64,000 bases of DNA from an uncultured bacterium. GTDB lineage: Bacteria; Bacillota; Clostridia; Lachnospirales; Lachnospiraceae. A program made the translations under genes and the position numbers. The notes beneath the pieces are model-generated. The model saw only the letters and a list, made by a program, of their open reading frames with translations, made no database searches and was not told the DNA's origin. Positions 37,142-46,905 of the stretch are shown in pieces (within the stretch, counting starts at the first letter, position 1; every line of letters begins with the position of its first letter). The stretch lies in assembly GCA_947383005.1 (NCBI GenBank), contig CANDBT010000015.1, forward strand, positions 32,085 through 96,084, in the 5' to 3' direction.

Positions 37142-38386
37142 ATGAATTTACAGGAAATCGGTCAAAAATCAAAAGCGGCCGCTTCATATCTCGGCCAATT
37201 GGGAGTGTCCCGAAAAAATGAAGCTTTGTATGCCGCCGCCCAGGCGATACTCGATGGTGAGCCGGAGATTTTGACAGCAAACCAGGACGATGTTATTCGT
37301 GCCGCGGCTTCCGGTATGAGCCCTGCCATGCTTGACCGCCTGGAACTGACGCCGGCCAGAGTGCAGGCTATGGCAGAAGGGCTTATCCAGGTAGCCGCAT
37401 TAGAGGATCCCATTGGTGAAGTCATTTCCATGAAGCAGCGTCCCAACGGCCTGATGATTGGGCAAAAACGGGTGCCGCTGGGAGTGATTGGCATAATCTA
37501 CGAAGCTCGTCCCAACGTGACCGCCGATGCCTTTGGCTTGTGCTTTAAAGCAGGAAACGCCGTGATTTTAAAGGGGGGAAGCGATGCTCTCGAGTCAAAT
37601 AAGGCCATTGTCGGCTGTATAAGAAGAGGATTGTCGCGCTGCAAAATAGAGGAAGATTCTTTACAGTTGATTACCGATACAAGCCGTGAGGCAGTAAGGC
37701 AGTTGATGAGGCTGAATCAATATGTAGATGTATTAATACCCAGGGGCGGTGCCGGGCTGATTCGCACCGTAGTGGAAAACAGCACGGTACCAGTGATTGA
37801 AACGGGGACGGGTAACTGCCATATCTATGTGGATGAGACTGCCGATTTCAACATGGCCCTTGATATTATTGATAATGCCAAAACACAGAGAATCGGCGTA
37901 TGCAATGCCTGTGAGTCTTTGGTGGTCCATAAAAAAATTGCCCGGCAATTCCTCCCGTTGCTGAAAAAAAGACTGGTGGAAAAACAGGTAGAGATAAGGG
38001 CCGACCGGGAAGCCTGTGAGCTTTTGCCGGGGTTTGTTTTAGCTACGGAGGAAGACTGGGGACAAGAATATCTGGATTATGTGGTTTCTTTGAAATTGGT
38101 TGATTCTTTGGATGAAGCTATCGCCCATATTAACCAATATAATACCGGGCATTCGGAGGCTATCATTACGTCGGATTATCATGCAGCTCAAAAATTTTTA
38201 AATGAGATTGATGCTGCTGCGGTTTATGTCAATGCGTCCACGCGGTTCACGGATGGAGCTGAGTTTGGTTTTGGGGCAGAAATCGGAATTAGTACGCAAA
38301 AGCTTCATGCCCGCGGCCCAATGGGGCTAAAGGCGTTGACGGCCACAAAATATATTATTTATGGAAACGGGCAAGTGAGAGCTTAA
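37142..38386 (+). CDS. proA: Gamma-glutamyl phosphate reductase
   Basis: This 414-residue NADPH enzyme reduces glutamyl phosphate to glutamate semialdehyde. Landmarks are [54 protein letters not shown], the catalytic cysteine in [15 protein letters not shown], and [29 protein letters not shown] lies 8 bases upstream. It is separated from proB by two genes and the fold-back repeat. Confidence 0.96.
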   Translation: MNLQEIGQKSKAAASYLGQLGVSRKNEALYAAAQAILDGEPEILTANQDDVIRAAASGMSPAMLDRLELTPARVQAMAEGLIQVAALEDPIGEVISMKQRPNGLMIGQKRVPLGVIGIIYEARPNVTADAFGLCFKAGNAVILKGGSDALESNKAIVGCIRRGLSRCKIEEDSLQLITDTSREAVRQLMRLNQYVDVLIPRGGAGLIRTVVENSTVPVIETGTGNCHIYVDETADFNMALDIIDNAKTQRIGVCNACESLVVHKKIARQFLPLLKKRLVEKQVEIRADREACELLPGFVLATEEDWGQEYLDYVVSLKLVDSLDEAIAHINQYNTGHSEAIITSDYHAAQKFLNEIDAAAVYVNASTRFTDGAEFGFGAEIGISTQKLHARGPMGLKALTATKYIIYGNGQVRA

Positions 38387-38401
38387 GACGGTATTTTCCG
38401 T

Positions 38402-38429
38402 TTGCGGTTTGGTTGTTTTATGTTATAAT
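38402..38429 (+). promoter_or_regulatory. Sigma-A promoter for ahpC
   Basis: TTGCGG (38402-38407), 16 bases, perfect TATAAT (38424-38429), 45 bases before ahpC. Confidence 0.65.
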
Positions 38430-38473
38430 GAGAGGGCAAAAGAGAACGGGAAATTACAGAAAGGAGCAAGGAT

Positions 38474-39037
38474 ATGAGTTTGATTAACAAAGAAATTGAA
38501 GATTTTCGCGTGCAGGCATATCAAAAAGGAGAATTTTTGGAGGTGACAAAAGAAGCCGTTTTGGGGCATTGGTCGGTATTCTTTTTTTATCCTGCGGATT
38601 TCACTTTTGTCTGTCCTACGGAGCTGGGCGATCTGATGGATCATTATGAGGAGTTCCAAAAGATAGGCTGCGAGATTTATTCGGTATCGGAGGATACCCA
38701 TTTTGTCCATAAGGCATGGGCCGATACGTCAGAGACCATCGGGCGGATACAGTTCCCGATGCTGGGCGATCCGGCAGGGGTGCTGGCGCGCCAGTTTGGT
38801 GTCCTGGTGGAGGCGGAAGGCCAGGCGCTAAGAGGGACGTTTGTCGTGAATCCCCAAGGTTTGGTCAAAGTGTATGAGATTCATGATATGGGAATCGGAC
38901 GCAATGCCCAGGAGCTGCTGCGCAAGGTCCAGGCCGCCCAGTTCGTCCACGAGCATGGCGATCAGGTATGTCCGGCAAAGTGGAAGCCCGGCGAAGAGAC
39001 TCTTACCCCCAGCCTGGATTTGGTAGGGCTTTTGTAA
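38474..39037 (+). CDS. ahpC: Alkyl hydroperoxide reductase AhpC (2-Cys peroxiredoxin)
   Basis: A 187-residue peroxiredoxin that reduces H2O2 and organic peroxides. The peroxidatic cysteine is in FYPADFTFVCPTEL, the resolving cysteine in HGDQVCPAKWKPG near the C-terminus. AAAGGAG precedes the ATG. It is followed within 33 bases by its likely electron donor, an AhpF-like thiol protein. Confidence 0.97.
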   Translation: MSLINKEIEDFRVQAYQKGEFLEVTKEAVLGHWSVFFFYPADFTFVCPTELGDLMDHYEEFQKIGCEIYSVSEDTHFVHKAWADTSETIGRIQFPMLGDPAGVLARQFGVLVEAEGQALRGTFVVNPQGLVKVYEIHDMGIGRNAQELLRKVQAAQFVHEHGDQVCPAKWKPGEETLTPSLDLVGLL

Positions 39038-39069
39038 TGACAAAAAGTATGTTTGGAGAGGAAACGCCT

Positions 39070-39729
39070 ATGATTGATTTGAGTACGATTTCTTCCCGGT
39101 CGGATTTGCTGGATGAAACATTGAAAGGCCAGCTCAGGCAGGTTCTGGCCAGGATGAAACAGCCAGTGACCCTGAAAGCCGTGGTTGATATGGAAAATCA
39201 AAGCAGTCGGGAGATGGCTGCGTTTTTGAACGTATTCAGCAGTTTGTCAGATCAACTTTCGCTTGAATTGTACCTGCCGCAAGAGGCCGGACAAGTGCCG
39301 GAACTGGATGTTACGTACCTTCCGGTGACGGGATTGTACCAGGACGGACAGTATAAACGGGTGGCATTTCACGGAATACCTGGGGGTAAAGAGATAAATT
39401 CTTTTGTAGCGGCTGTGGGGAATCTGGCGGGGGCCGGTAAAGGCGTAGGTTTTTTGCTGAAGAAAAAAATCGATAAAATCCGGCATAAAGCCAATTTAAA
39501 AATTTGTGTGTCGCTGTCTTGCCATCACTGTCCGGGAGTAGTGGCGGCATGTCAGCAGATTGCCCTGTTGAATCCCAATGTGGAGGCCGAAATGATTGAT
39601 GCCAGGTTATACGAGGACTTGGTGAGCCGGTATCAGATTGAGCGGGTTCCCTTTATCATTGTCAATGACCATGACACCTATATGGGCAATAAGACGGCGG
39701 AGGATATTGCGGATCTGTTAATTTATTAA
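39070..39729 (+). CDS. Stand-alone AhpF N-terminal (thioredoxin-fold) domain
   Basis: A 219-residue protein from ATG 39070, with GGAGAGG 7 bases upstream; ATG 39037 overlapping the ahpC stop is an alternative. It aligns end to end with the N-terminal domain of AhpF. An opening QLRQVLARMKQPVTLKAVVD is followed by a degenerate first thioredoxin fold, then SLSCHHCPGVVAACQQIALLNPN with the CxxC that reduces AhpC, and RVPFIIVN. The FAD/NADH-binding half of AhpF is absent, so another reductase must supply electrons. Confidence 0.85.
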   Translation: MIDLSTISSRSDLLDETLKGQLRQVLARMKQPVTLKAVVDMENQSSREMAAFLNVFSSLSDQLSLELYLPQEAGQVPELDVTYLPVTGLYQDGQYKRVAFHGIPGGKEINSFVAAVGNLAGAGKGVGFLLKKKIDKIRHKANLKICVSLSCHHCPGVVAACQQIALLNPNVEAEMIDARLYEDLVSRYQIERVPFIIVNDHDTYMGNKTAEDIADLLIY

Positions 39730-39831
39730 CAAAACGCCGAAAAAGTGTTGAAATTTTGTGCATTTTATCTAAAACATAAGGGGATAATTCTGAGAAAAAA
39801 TGTTAATATATAATGAAATAAAAAATGAGTC

Positions 39832-39860
39832 TTGAAAAAATATGTGCAATATGCTATGAT
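39832..39860 (+). promoter_or_regulatory. Sigma-A promoter of the glp operon
   Basis: TTGAAA (39832-39837), 17 bases, TATGAT (39855-39860). Transcription would start near 39867, leaving a leader of about 165 bases before glpP. Confidence 0.7.
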
Positions 39861-39892
39861 TAAATCAATTAAAAAACAGTGCAGAGACGATG

Positions 39893-39946
39893 AGAGCATG
39901 GTGGTTCAACAGAAATGTTGTTGTACTTCTGTGCTCTTAATTTTTA
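39893..39946 (+). terminator. Leader terminator, probable GlpP antitermination target
   Basis: AGAGCA (39893-39898) pairs with TGCTCT (39932-39937), with inner CAACA-GAAA-TGTTG pairs, followed by TAATTTTTA. It lies between the operon promoter and glpP, whose product is a leader-RNA antiterminator. A similarly placed hairpin precedes the dehydrogenase genes at 43220. Confidence 0.65.
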
Positions 39947-40032
39947 GGACAAGATGTCAGAATACATAAATAATAATTTTTCATGTCCCAAAAATTTTTG
40001 TTAAAGACTGATAATTAGAGGGAGTTTTTCCA

Positions 40033-40602
40033 TTGGAACAAAAATATTTTGATCTTATTGAAGCGAATCCGGTGATTGCGGCGATAAAGGACGACAGAGG
40101 ATTGTCCGCTTGCTGCTTGTGCGAGGAAGTCAGGGTAGTATTTATTCTTTATGGAGATATTTGCAATATCAGCCAGATTGTGGAGAAAGTGAAAGAGGCC
40201 GGTAAGATTGCCATGGTTCATGTGGATCTGGTAAGCGGCCTGTGCGGGAAGGAGATCGCCGTAGATTTTATCAAGACCAACACCTGTGCGGACGGGATTA
40301 TTTCCACTAAACCGGCTTTGGTCAAACGGGGCAAAGAATTGAAGCTATATACGACTTTAAGAATTTTTATTCTGGATTCCATGGCTTTTGAAAATATTCA
40401 AAAGCAGATGAGCGTAGCAAAGGCCGACATGATTGAAATTCTTCCCGGGTTGATGCCCAAAATTATCAACCGTATTTGCCGATTGGTAAAAGTGCCGGTG
40501 ATTGCCGGCGGCCTGATTTCGGAGAAAGAAGATGTGGTGGCGGCGTTGGCGGCGGGAGCGATTGCCGTCTCTTCAACAAATCCTAAAGTTTGGAAGATGT
40601 AA
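40033..40602 (+). CDS. glpP: Glycerol uptake operon antiterminator GlpP
   Basis: A 189-residue protein from TTG 40033 behind AGAGGGAG. The TIM-barrel-like sequence has NPVIAAIKDDRGL, VHVDLVSGLCGKEIAVDFIK, ADGIISTKPALVKRGKEL, DMIEILPGLMPKII and VPVIAGGLISEKEDV, all typical of GlpP. With bound glycerol 3-phosphate, GlpP prevents termination in glp leaders. Here it sits first in the operon, followed by glpK after 47 bases. Confidence 0.93.
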   Translation: MEQKYFDLIEANPVIAAIKDDRGLSACCLCEEVRVVFILYGDICNISQIVEKVKEAGKIAMVHVDLVSGLCGKEIAVDFIKTNTCADGIISTKPALVKRGKELKLYTTLRIFILDSMAFENIQKQMSVAKADMIEILPGLMPKIINRICRLVKVPVIAGGLISEKEDVVAALAAGAIAVSSTNPKVWKM

Positions 40603-40637
40603 TAGTAATAAAGGCATAACGATTATGCCTAATATAA

Positions 40638-42146
<1,509 letters not shown>

Positions 42147-42200
42147 TTTGGCTGCGGATTCGGAAAAGCCAGGGGAAAGAAGGTATAGACACAAGTATGT

Positions 42201-42401
42201 AAGTTATATTATAGGAAGCAAAACCGGCTTCCTATAATCGGATTTACGGCGCAAAGGCATGCGCCTTTTATGAGAATCAAAAGCGTGATTCTCATAAGTT
42301 ATATTATAGGAAGCAAAACCGGCTTCCTATAATCGGATGGACGGCGCAAAAGACGCGCCTTTTATCGGAAATTACTTCGCAATTTCCAATAAGTTATATT
42401 A
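42201..42401. repeat. Two tandem 95-bp hairpin-trio repeats plus partial third
   Basis: Units 42201-42295 and 42296-42390 both start AAGTTATATTATAGGAAGC and end at a variable hairpin; a third AAGTTATATTA follows at 42391. Each unit holds ATAGGAAGC/GCTTCCTAT, GGCGC/GCGCC and a variable third stem (ATGAGAATCA/TGATTCTCAT in unit 1, GGAAATTACTTCGCAATTTCC in unit 2). The first two stems are conserved and the third differs. A fragment of the same family lies at 59746. Confidence 0.92.
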
Positions 42402-42414
42402 AGGGGGTAATCAT

Positions 42415-43128
42415 ATGCTGCCATATATTGCAGAATTTATAGGAACATTTATGCTGATACTTTTAGGTGATGGCGTAGTTGCGAACGTGACACTTGACAA
42501 ATCCGGGATGAAGGGCGGCGGATCTATCCAGATTACGATTGCCTGGGGCCTTGCGGTTATGGTTCCGGCATTTATCTTTGGCGCGGCTTCAGGTGCACAT
42601 TTCAATCCTGCGTTGACTATTGCGCTGGCCGTGGACGGAAGCCTGGCCTGGTCTATGGTTCCTGGTTATCTGGTAGCTCAGTTTGCGGGAGCGTTTATCG
42701 GTGGCTGTCTGGTTTATGTTTTGTTTAAAGATCAGTTTGACGCTACGGAGTCTGCGGGAACAAAACTTGGCGTATTTTCTACCGGTCCATCGGTTCCCAA
42801 TATGCCGTTGAATATTCTCAGCGAAGCAGTTGCTACTTTCGTTTTGGTATTTGCCATCAAAGGGATTGCACAGGTGACAAATTGTGCACCTGGTGTTGAT
42901 AAGTTTTTAGTGTTTGGTATCATTGTTTCTATTGGTATGTCTTTGGGTGGCCTTACCGGTTATGCTTTGAATCCGGCCCGTGATTTAGGCCCTCGTCTGG
43001 CTCATGCAGTTATGCCGATTAAGGGTAAAGGAGATTCTAATTGGGGTTATGCACCAGTTGTTATTGCGGGGCCTGTGCTTGGCGCTGTCGTGGCAGTTTT
43101 GCTGTATGGCGCGATTCCGTGGGCATAA
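42415..43128 (+). CDS. glpF: Glycerol facilitator (MIP/aquaporin family)
   Basis: A 237-residue channel with six membrane helices. The two pore half-helices carry HFNPALTIAL and ALNPARDLGPR, the NPA boxes; the Asp after NPAR (NPARD) is typical of glycerol-conducting members. AAGGGGG lies 9 bases before the ATG, immediately after the repeat array. It supplies glycerol to GlpK. Confidence 0.95.
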   Translation: MLPYIAEFIGTFMLILLGDGVVANVTLDKSGMKGGGSIQITIAWGLAVMVPAFIFGAASGAHFNPALTIALAVDGSLAWSMVPGYLVAQFAGAFIGGCLVYVLFKDQFDATESAGTKLGVFSTGPSVPNMPLNILSEAVATFVLVFAIKGIAQVTNCAPGVDKFLVFGIIVSIGMSLGGLTGYALNPARDLGPRLAHAVMPIKGKGDSNWGYAPVVIAGPVLGAVVAVLLYGAIPWA

Positions 43129-43136
43129 ACGAATAC

Positions 43137-43169
43137 GTTACTGTTCACGGGTACCCTGTGAACAGTAAC
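43137..43169. repeat. Minimal GTTAC/GTAAC palindrome
   Basis: GTTACTGTTCACGGG-TA-CCCTGTGAACAGTAAC with one mismatch: only the ends of the longer elements at 17531 and 15423, joined without the arms. It follows the glpF stop by 8 bases and may serve as its terminator. Confidence 0.8.
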
Positions 43170-43219
43170 ACGAAAACAATACAGATACAGGTTATACTTA
43201 TGGGGTATAAGATAAGGAT

Positions 43220-43270
43220 AGGGCAGAGCGGTATGGTGCGGGCACATGGCTCCATGTGCTCTGCCTTTAT
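43220..43270 (+). promoter_or_regulatory. Leader hairpin before the glycerol-3-phosphate dehydrogenase genes
   Basis: AGGGCAGA pairs with TCTGCCTTT, enclosing GCACATGG-CT-CCATGTGC. A TATACT at 43193-43198 could be a -10 box, though no good -35 is seen. The GCAGAG-CGxTG sequence at its base resembles the glpP leader (GCAGAGACGATG), hinting at shared GlpP control. Confidence 0.4.
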
Positions 43271-43371
43271 CCGATGATGTCGGGGGAAAAACTTTTGTTC
43301 CCTGTAAATTGACTTTTATTTATGGGGTTCTGCTCGGGCAGAAACATCCATATAGGAAAGGAAATGAGACA

Positions 43372-44811
43372 ATGTATGATGTAATTATAATCGGGGCAGG
43401 TGTGGCAGGAAGCTGTTCGGCACGTGAATTATCCCGGTATCAGGTTCATGCGTGTGTGTTGGAAAAAGAAGAAGATGTATGCTGCGGTACATCGAAAGCG
43501 AACAGCGCTATTGTCCATGCCGGCTATGATGCTGCCGAAGGTTCTCTGATGGCAAAACTCAATGTCCAGGGAAATGAGATGATGGAAGCGCTGTCTGAGG
43601 AATTGGATTTCCCGTTTAAGCGGTGCGGTTCTCTGGTGGTATGCCTGGCTGAGGAAGAACTTCCGGGTTTATATGCCCTTTATGACCGTGGGGTAAAAAA
43701 TGGCGTGAAAGATATGAAGGTCATCGTAGATAAGGAAGAGATTCATAAATTGGAGCCAAATCTGACAGATGAGGTAGCCGGAGTTTTGTATGCGCCTACG
43801 GCAGGGATTGTCTGCCCGTTCAATCTGAATATTGCCATGGCGGAGAATGCTTATGTAAACGGTGTGGAATTTCAGTTTGACACAGAAGTGCAGGAAATCA
43901 AAAGGATTGATGGTGGATGGGAGCTGATAACGAATAAAGGGGCATTCCAGGCGCGCTATGTGGTTAATGCGGCCGGGGTTTATGCGGATAAATTTCACAA
44001 TATGGTCAGCGAGAAAAAAATCCACATTACACCGCGCAGGGGAGATTACTGCCTGTTGGACAAGAAAGCCGGAAGCCATGTATCCCATACGGTTTTTGCT
44101 TTGCCTGGCAAGTTTGGCAAGGGTGTCCTTGTTTCACCGACGGTTCATGGGAATTTGCTGGTAGGGCCGACGGCAATAGATATTGAAGATAAAGAGTCTA
44201 CGGCAACTACCCGGGAGGGGTTGGATGAACTGATCAGTAAAGCCGGCATGAATGTGAAAAATCTTCCTATGCGTCAGGTGATTACTTCTTTTGCCGGATT
44301 GCGTGCCCATGAGGATGGCCATGAGTTTCTTATCGGGGAAGTGGAAGGGGCAAAAGGGTTTATCGATTGTGCCGGTATTGAATCTCCGGGGCTTACCAGT
44401 GCACCGGCCATCGGAAAGATGGTAGCTGAGATTCTCAGGGAGAAGATGGATTTGCAGCCAAAGGAGGATTTTCAGGCAGGACGAAAAGGCATTTTAGATC
44501 CGGAAACCTTATCTTTGGAAGAACGCAATGCGTTAATCAAAGAAAACCCGGCATACGGCAATATTATCTGCCGCTGTGAGATGATAACGGAAGGGGAAAT
44601 TCTTGATGCTATCCACCGTCCTCTTGGCGCTAAATCTTTAGATGGAGTAAAGCGGAGAACCAGGGCGGGGATGGGGCGCTGCCAGGCTGGATTCTGCTCG
44701 CCCAGAACGATGGAAATATTGGCACGCGAGTGTGGGATGAGTATGTTTGACATTACCAAATCCGGGGGGGACTCCAAGCTGGTAGCAGGAACCAATAAGG
44801 ATCGGATTTAA
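43372..44811 (+). CDS. FAD-dependent glycerol-3-phosphate dehydrogenase-like protein (GlpA type)
   Basis: A 479-residue flavoprotein from ATG 43372 (AAAGGAAATGAG upstream). The FAD fold is YDVIIIGAGVAGSCSARELS, followed by SKANSAIVHAGYDA, a DAO-family motif. The C-terminus is a BFD-type [2Fe-2S] domain, IICRCEMITEGEILDAI and GMGRCQAGFCSPR. With the next two genes it forms the three-part oxidoreductase found beside glpK in many Clostridia. It probably oxidises glycerol 3-phosphate to dihydroxyacetone phosphate. Confidence 0.88.
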   Translation: MYDVIIIGAGVAGSCSARELSRYQVHACVLEKEEDVCCGTSKANSAIVHAGYDAAEGSLMAKLNVQGNEMMEALSEELDFPFKRCGSLVVCLAEEELPGLYALYDRGVKNGVKDMKVIVDKEEIHKLEPNLTDEVAGVLYAPTAGIVCPFNLNIAMAENAYVNGVEFQFDTEVQEIKRIDGGWELITNKGAFQARYVVNAAGVYADKFHNMVSEKKIHITPRRGDYCLLDKKAGSHVSHTVFALPGKFGKGVLVSPTVHGNLLVGPTAIDIEDKESTATTREGLDELISKAGMNVKNLPMRQVITSFAGLRAHEDGHEFLIGEVEGAKGFIDCAGIESPGLTSAPAIGKMVAEILREKMDLQPKEDFQAGRKGILDPETLSLEERNALIKENPAYGNIICRCEMITEGEILDAIHRPLGAKSLDGVKRRTRAGMGRCQAGFCSPRTMEILARECGMSMFDITKSGGDSKLVAGTNKDRI

Positions 44812-44823
44812 AGGAGGGCGCAG

Positions 44824-46089
44824 ATGAAGTCATATGATATTGTGATAATCGGCGGCGGTCCTGCGGGCCTTGCTGCAGCAGTTTCAGCCAGAAAAGAAGG
44901 CGTCGGCAGCATTCTGATTCTGGAACGTGATAAAGAGCTGGGAGGGATTTTAAACCAGTGCATTCATAACGGATTTGGTTTGCATACCTTTAAAGAAGAG
45001 CTGACCGGCCCTGAGTATGCAGGACGTTTTATTGATCAGGTAACGGAACTTGGCATTGAATATAAACTTCATACTATGGTTATGGACATCCGTGAGGATA
45101 AGCTGGTGACGGCCATGAATCGTGAAGAAGGAATGTTTCAGATAAAGGCGGGGGCAGTAATACTGGCTATGGGCTGCCGGGAAAGATCCAGAGGCGCCCT
45201 GAACATTCCCGGTTATCGCCCGGCGGGCATTTATTCCGCGGGTACCGCTCAGCGTTTAGTCAATATGGAAGGTTTTATGCCCGGACGTGAAGTGGTAATC
45301 CTTGGTTCTGGTGATATCGGCCTGATTATGGCGCGGCGCATGACGCTGGAAGGAGCAAAAGTAAAAGTGGTGGCCGAGCTTATGCCTTATTCGGGAGGGT
45401 TGAAGAGAAATATCGTTCAGTGCCTGGATGATTATGGCATACCCCTAAAATTGAGCCATACCGTTGTGAATATTAAGGGAAAAGAGCGTCTTGAAGGTAT
45501 TACCTTGGCTCAGGTGGATGCGAAAGGGAAACCGATCCCGGGGACAGAAGAGGAATATACCTGCGATACGCTGCTTCTGTCCGTAGGCCTGATACCGGAA
45601 AATGAGCTGTCTGACGGAATGGGTATCGACATGAATCCGGTAACTTCCGGACCTAAGGTTAATGAACGGATGGAAACCAATATTGAAGGTGTATTTGCCT
45701 GTGGCAATGTGCTCCATGTCCATGATTTGGTGGATTTTGTCTCTGAGGAAGCGGCGGTTGCCGGAAGGAATGCCGCCCGTTATGTAAAAGGTGAAAACGG
45801 CCAGGGCAGCGGTCATAAGATCGTGCTGAACCCTGTTCAGGGTGTACGTTATACCGTTCCCTGCACGATTGATCCGGAGAAAATGGACGATACGCAGATT
45901 GTCCGTTTCCGTGTGGGAAATGTGTATAAAAAATGCACAATAGGGGTATATTTTGATGAAGAGCGGGTGATGAGCAGAAAGCGTCAGGTGGTGGCTCCCG
46001 GTGAGATGGAGGAAATCAAGCTGGAAAGAACGAAGCTTTTGCAGTATCCGAATCTGAAAACGATAACCATTAAGATAGAGGAGGCATAG
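44824..46089 (+). CDS. NAD(P)/FAD-dependent oxidoreductase, GlpB-position subunit
   Basis: A 421-residue pyridine-nucleotide-disulfide-type reductase without the CxxxxC redox pair. YDIVIIGGGPAGLAAAVSA is the FAD site, EVVILGSGDIGLIMARRM the NAD site, and VFACGNVLHVHDLVDFVSEE the C-terminal FAD motif. It likely passes electrons from the GlpA-type subunit to NAD or another acceptor. It begins 12 bases after that gene and is followed after 3 bases by the DUF1667 gene. Confidence 0.87.
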   Translation: MKSYDIVIIGGGPAGLAAAVSARKEGVGSILILERDKELGGILNQCIHNGFGLHTFKEELTGPEYAGRFIDQVTELGIEYKLHTMVMDIREDKLVTAMNREEGMFQIKAGAVILAMGCRERSRGALNIPGYRPAGIYSAGTAQRLVNMEGFMPGREVVILGSGDIGLIMARRMTLEGAKVKVVAELMPYSGGLKRNIVQCLDDYGIPLKLSHTVVNIKGKERLEGITLAQVDAKGKPIPGTEEEYTCDTLLLSVGLIPENELSDGMGIDMNPVTSGPKVNERMETNIEGVFACGNVLHVHDLVDFVSEEAAVAGRNAARYVKGENGQGSGHKIVLNPVQGVRYTVPCTIDPEKMDDTQIVRFRVGNVYKKCTIGVYFDEERVMSRKRQVVAPGEMEEIKLERTKLLQYPNLKTITIKIEEA

Positions 46090-46092
46090 ACC

Positions 46093-46491
46093 GTGGAAAA
46101 AAGAGAATTGATTTGCATTGGTTGTCCTATGGGCTGTCCTCTGACTGTGGAGCTGGATGGTGGCCAGGTGGTCAGCGTGGTTGGCCATACTTGCAAACGT
46201 GGCGAGGTATATGCCCGCAAGGAAGTGACGAATCCTACCAGAATTGTTACTTCTACGGTAAAAGTAGAAGGTGGGAGCGCGGATATGGTTTCCGTAAAAA
46301 CCAAGGAAGATATTCCTAAAGACAAGATTTTTGACTGTGTTAAAGCGCTGAAAGGCGTGACGGTAAAAGCGCCTGTCCACATTGGGGATGTGATTATGTC
46401 TGATGTTGCCGGAACAGGGGTGGATATTGTGGCGACTAAGCATGTACAGTCAAATACCCTGCAGCAAGCTGACGGGGCATTAAACTTGTAG
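46093..46491 (+). CDS. DUF1667 protein, third subunit of the glycerol-3-phosphate oxidoreductase set
   Basis: A 132-residue protein from GTG 46093. ICIGCPMGCPLTVELDG, GHTCKRGEVYARKEVTNPTRIVTSTV is the DUF1667 signature; cysteines C-x2-C-x3-C and a later C suggest an iron-sulfur cluster. It always accompanies the two flavoproteins upstream. It is inferred to be the electron-transfer subunit. No membrane segment is seen. Confidence 0.87.
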   Translation: MEKRELICIGCPMGCPLTVELDGGQVVSVVGHTCKRGEVYARKEVTNPTRIVTSTVKVEGGSADMVSVKTKEDIPKDKIFDCVKALKGVTVKAPVHIGDVIMSDVAGTGVDIVATKHVQSNTLQQADGALNL

Positions 46492-46509
46492 CGCGGCAAG
46501 CTGTGGGGT

Positions 46510-46604
46510 ATTTGGTCTACACTCCGCTTCGGTCGGCGCTGACCATACGCCACTGGCGCATAGCACCCTCGCGGCAGTCGCCAAATGGACATGCAAGCAT
46601 GTCC
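46510..46604. repeat. Palindromic repeat with 19-bp core
   Basis: ATTTGG (46510-46515) pairs with CCAAAT (46581-46586) around the core TCTACACTCCGCTTCGGTC (46516-46534) and GCGCT-ATACGCC-ACT-GGCGCAT-AGC; GGACATGC-AA-GCATGTCC follows. It is the third copy of the 15436/36955 core and separates the dehydrogenase genes from the Cys-repeat peptide gene. Confidence 0.8.
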
Positions 46605-46690
46605 GCCTGGCTCGTTGTCCGCGGAAATAACTGTACGGATATAGCTGTAAGTGTCAATACTGTGCGATTATAAAACAGAAAGGACGGAGC

Positions 46691-46888
46691 ATGGAAAAGA
46701 AAAAAGCGTTGGGCATTACCAATATGAATGGTATGCAGGATGATGCAGATACAACCTGCGGCCTGAATGATATGAATTGTCTGGGAGGGCAGAAGGATAC
46801 AACATGTGGCCTGAACGATATGAATTGCGTGGAAGAAAAAGACGATAAGACTTGTGGACTCAACGACATGAACTGCCTGGGGGATTAA
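46691..46888 (+). CDS. Cys-repeat peptide with 16-residue period (CGLNDMNC)
   Basis: A 65-residue protein behind AAGGACGGAG. From residue 22 it consists of TCGLNDMNC repeats beginning at residues 22, 38 and 54, exactly 16 apart; residues 6-15 (ALGITNMNGM) are a degenerate cysteine-free first unit. Each unit has two cysteines spaced C-x6-C, six in all, with acidic linkers. The codons for CGLNDMNC differ between units at synonymous sites while the residues are identical, which indicates selection on the protein. No signal peptide or membrane helix. It precedes dhaK by 17 bases, so it should be co-transcribed with the dihydroxyacetone kinase genes. I do not recognise a family. Metal binding or a modified peptide are guesses. 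Confidence 0.75.
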   Translation: MEKKKALGITNMNGMQDDADTTCGLNDMNCLGGQKDTTCGLNDMNCVEEKDDKTCGLNDMNCLGD

Positions 46889-46905
46889 AACGGGAGGTAT
46901 CGGAA

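Noticed and set aside
42201-42401. Possible short CRISPR array
   Set aside because: Repeats are 95 bp with internal hairpins, contiguous rather than separated by unique spacers of constant length, and no cas gene is present.
45445-46443. 332-codon minus-strand open frame
   Set aside because: It is antisense to two conserved oxidoreductase genes and shows no family features.
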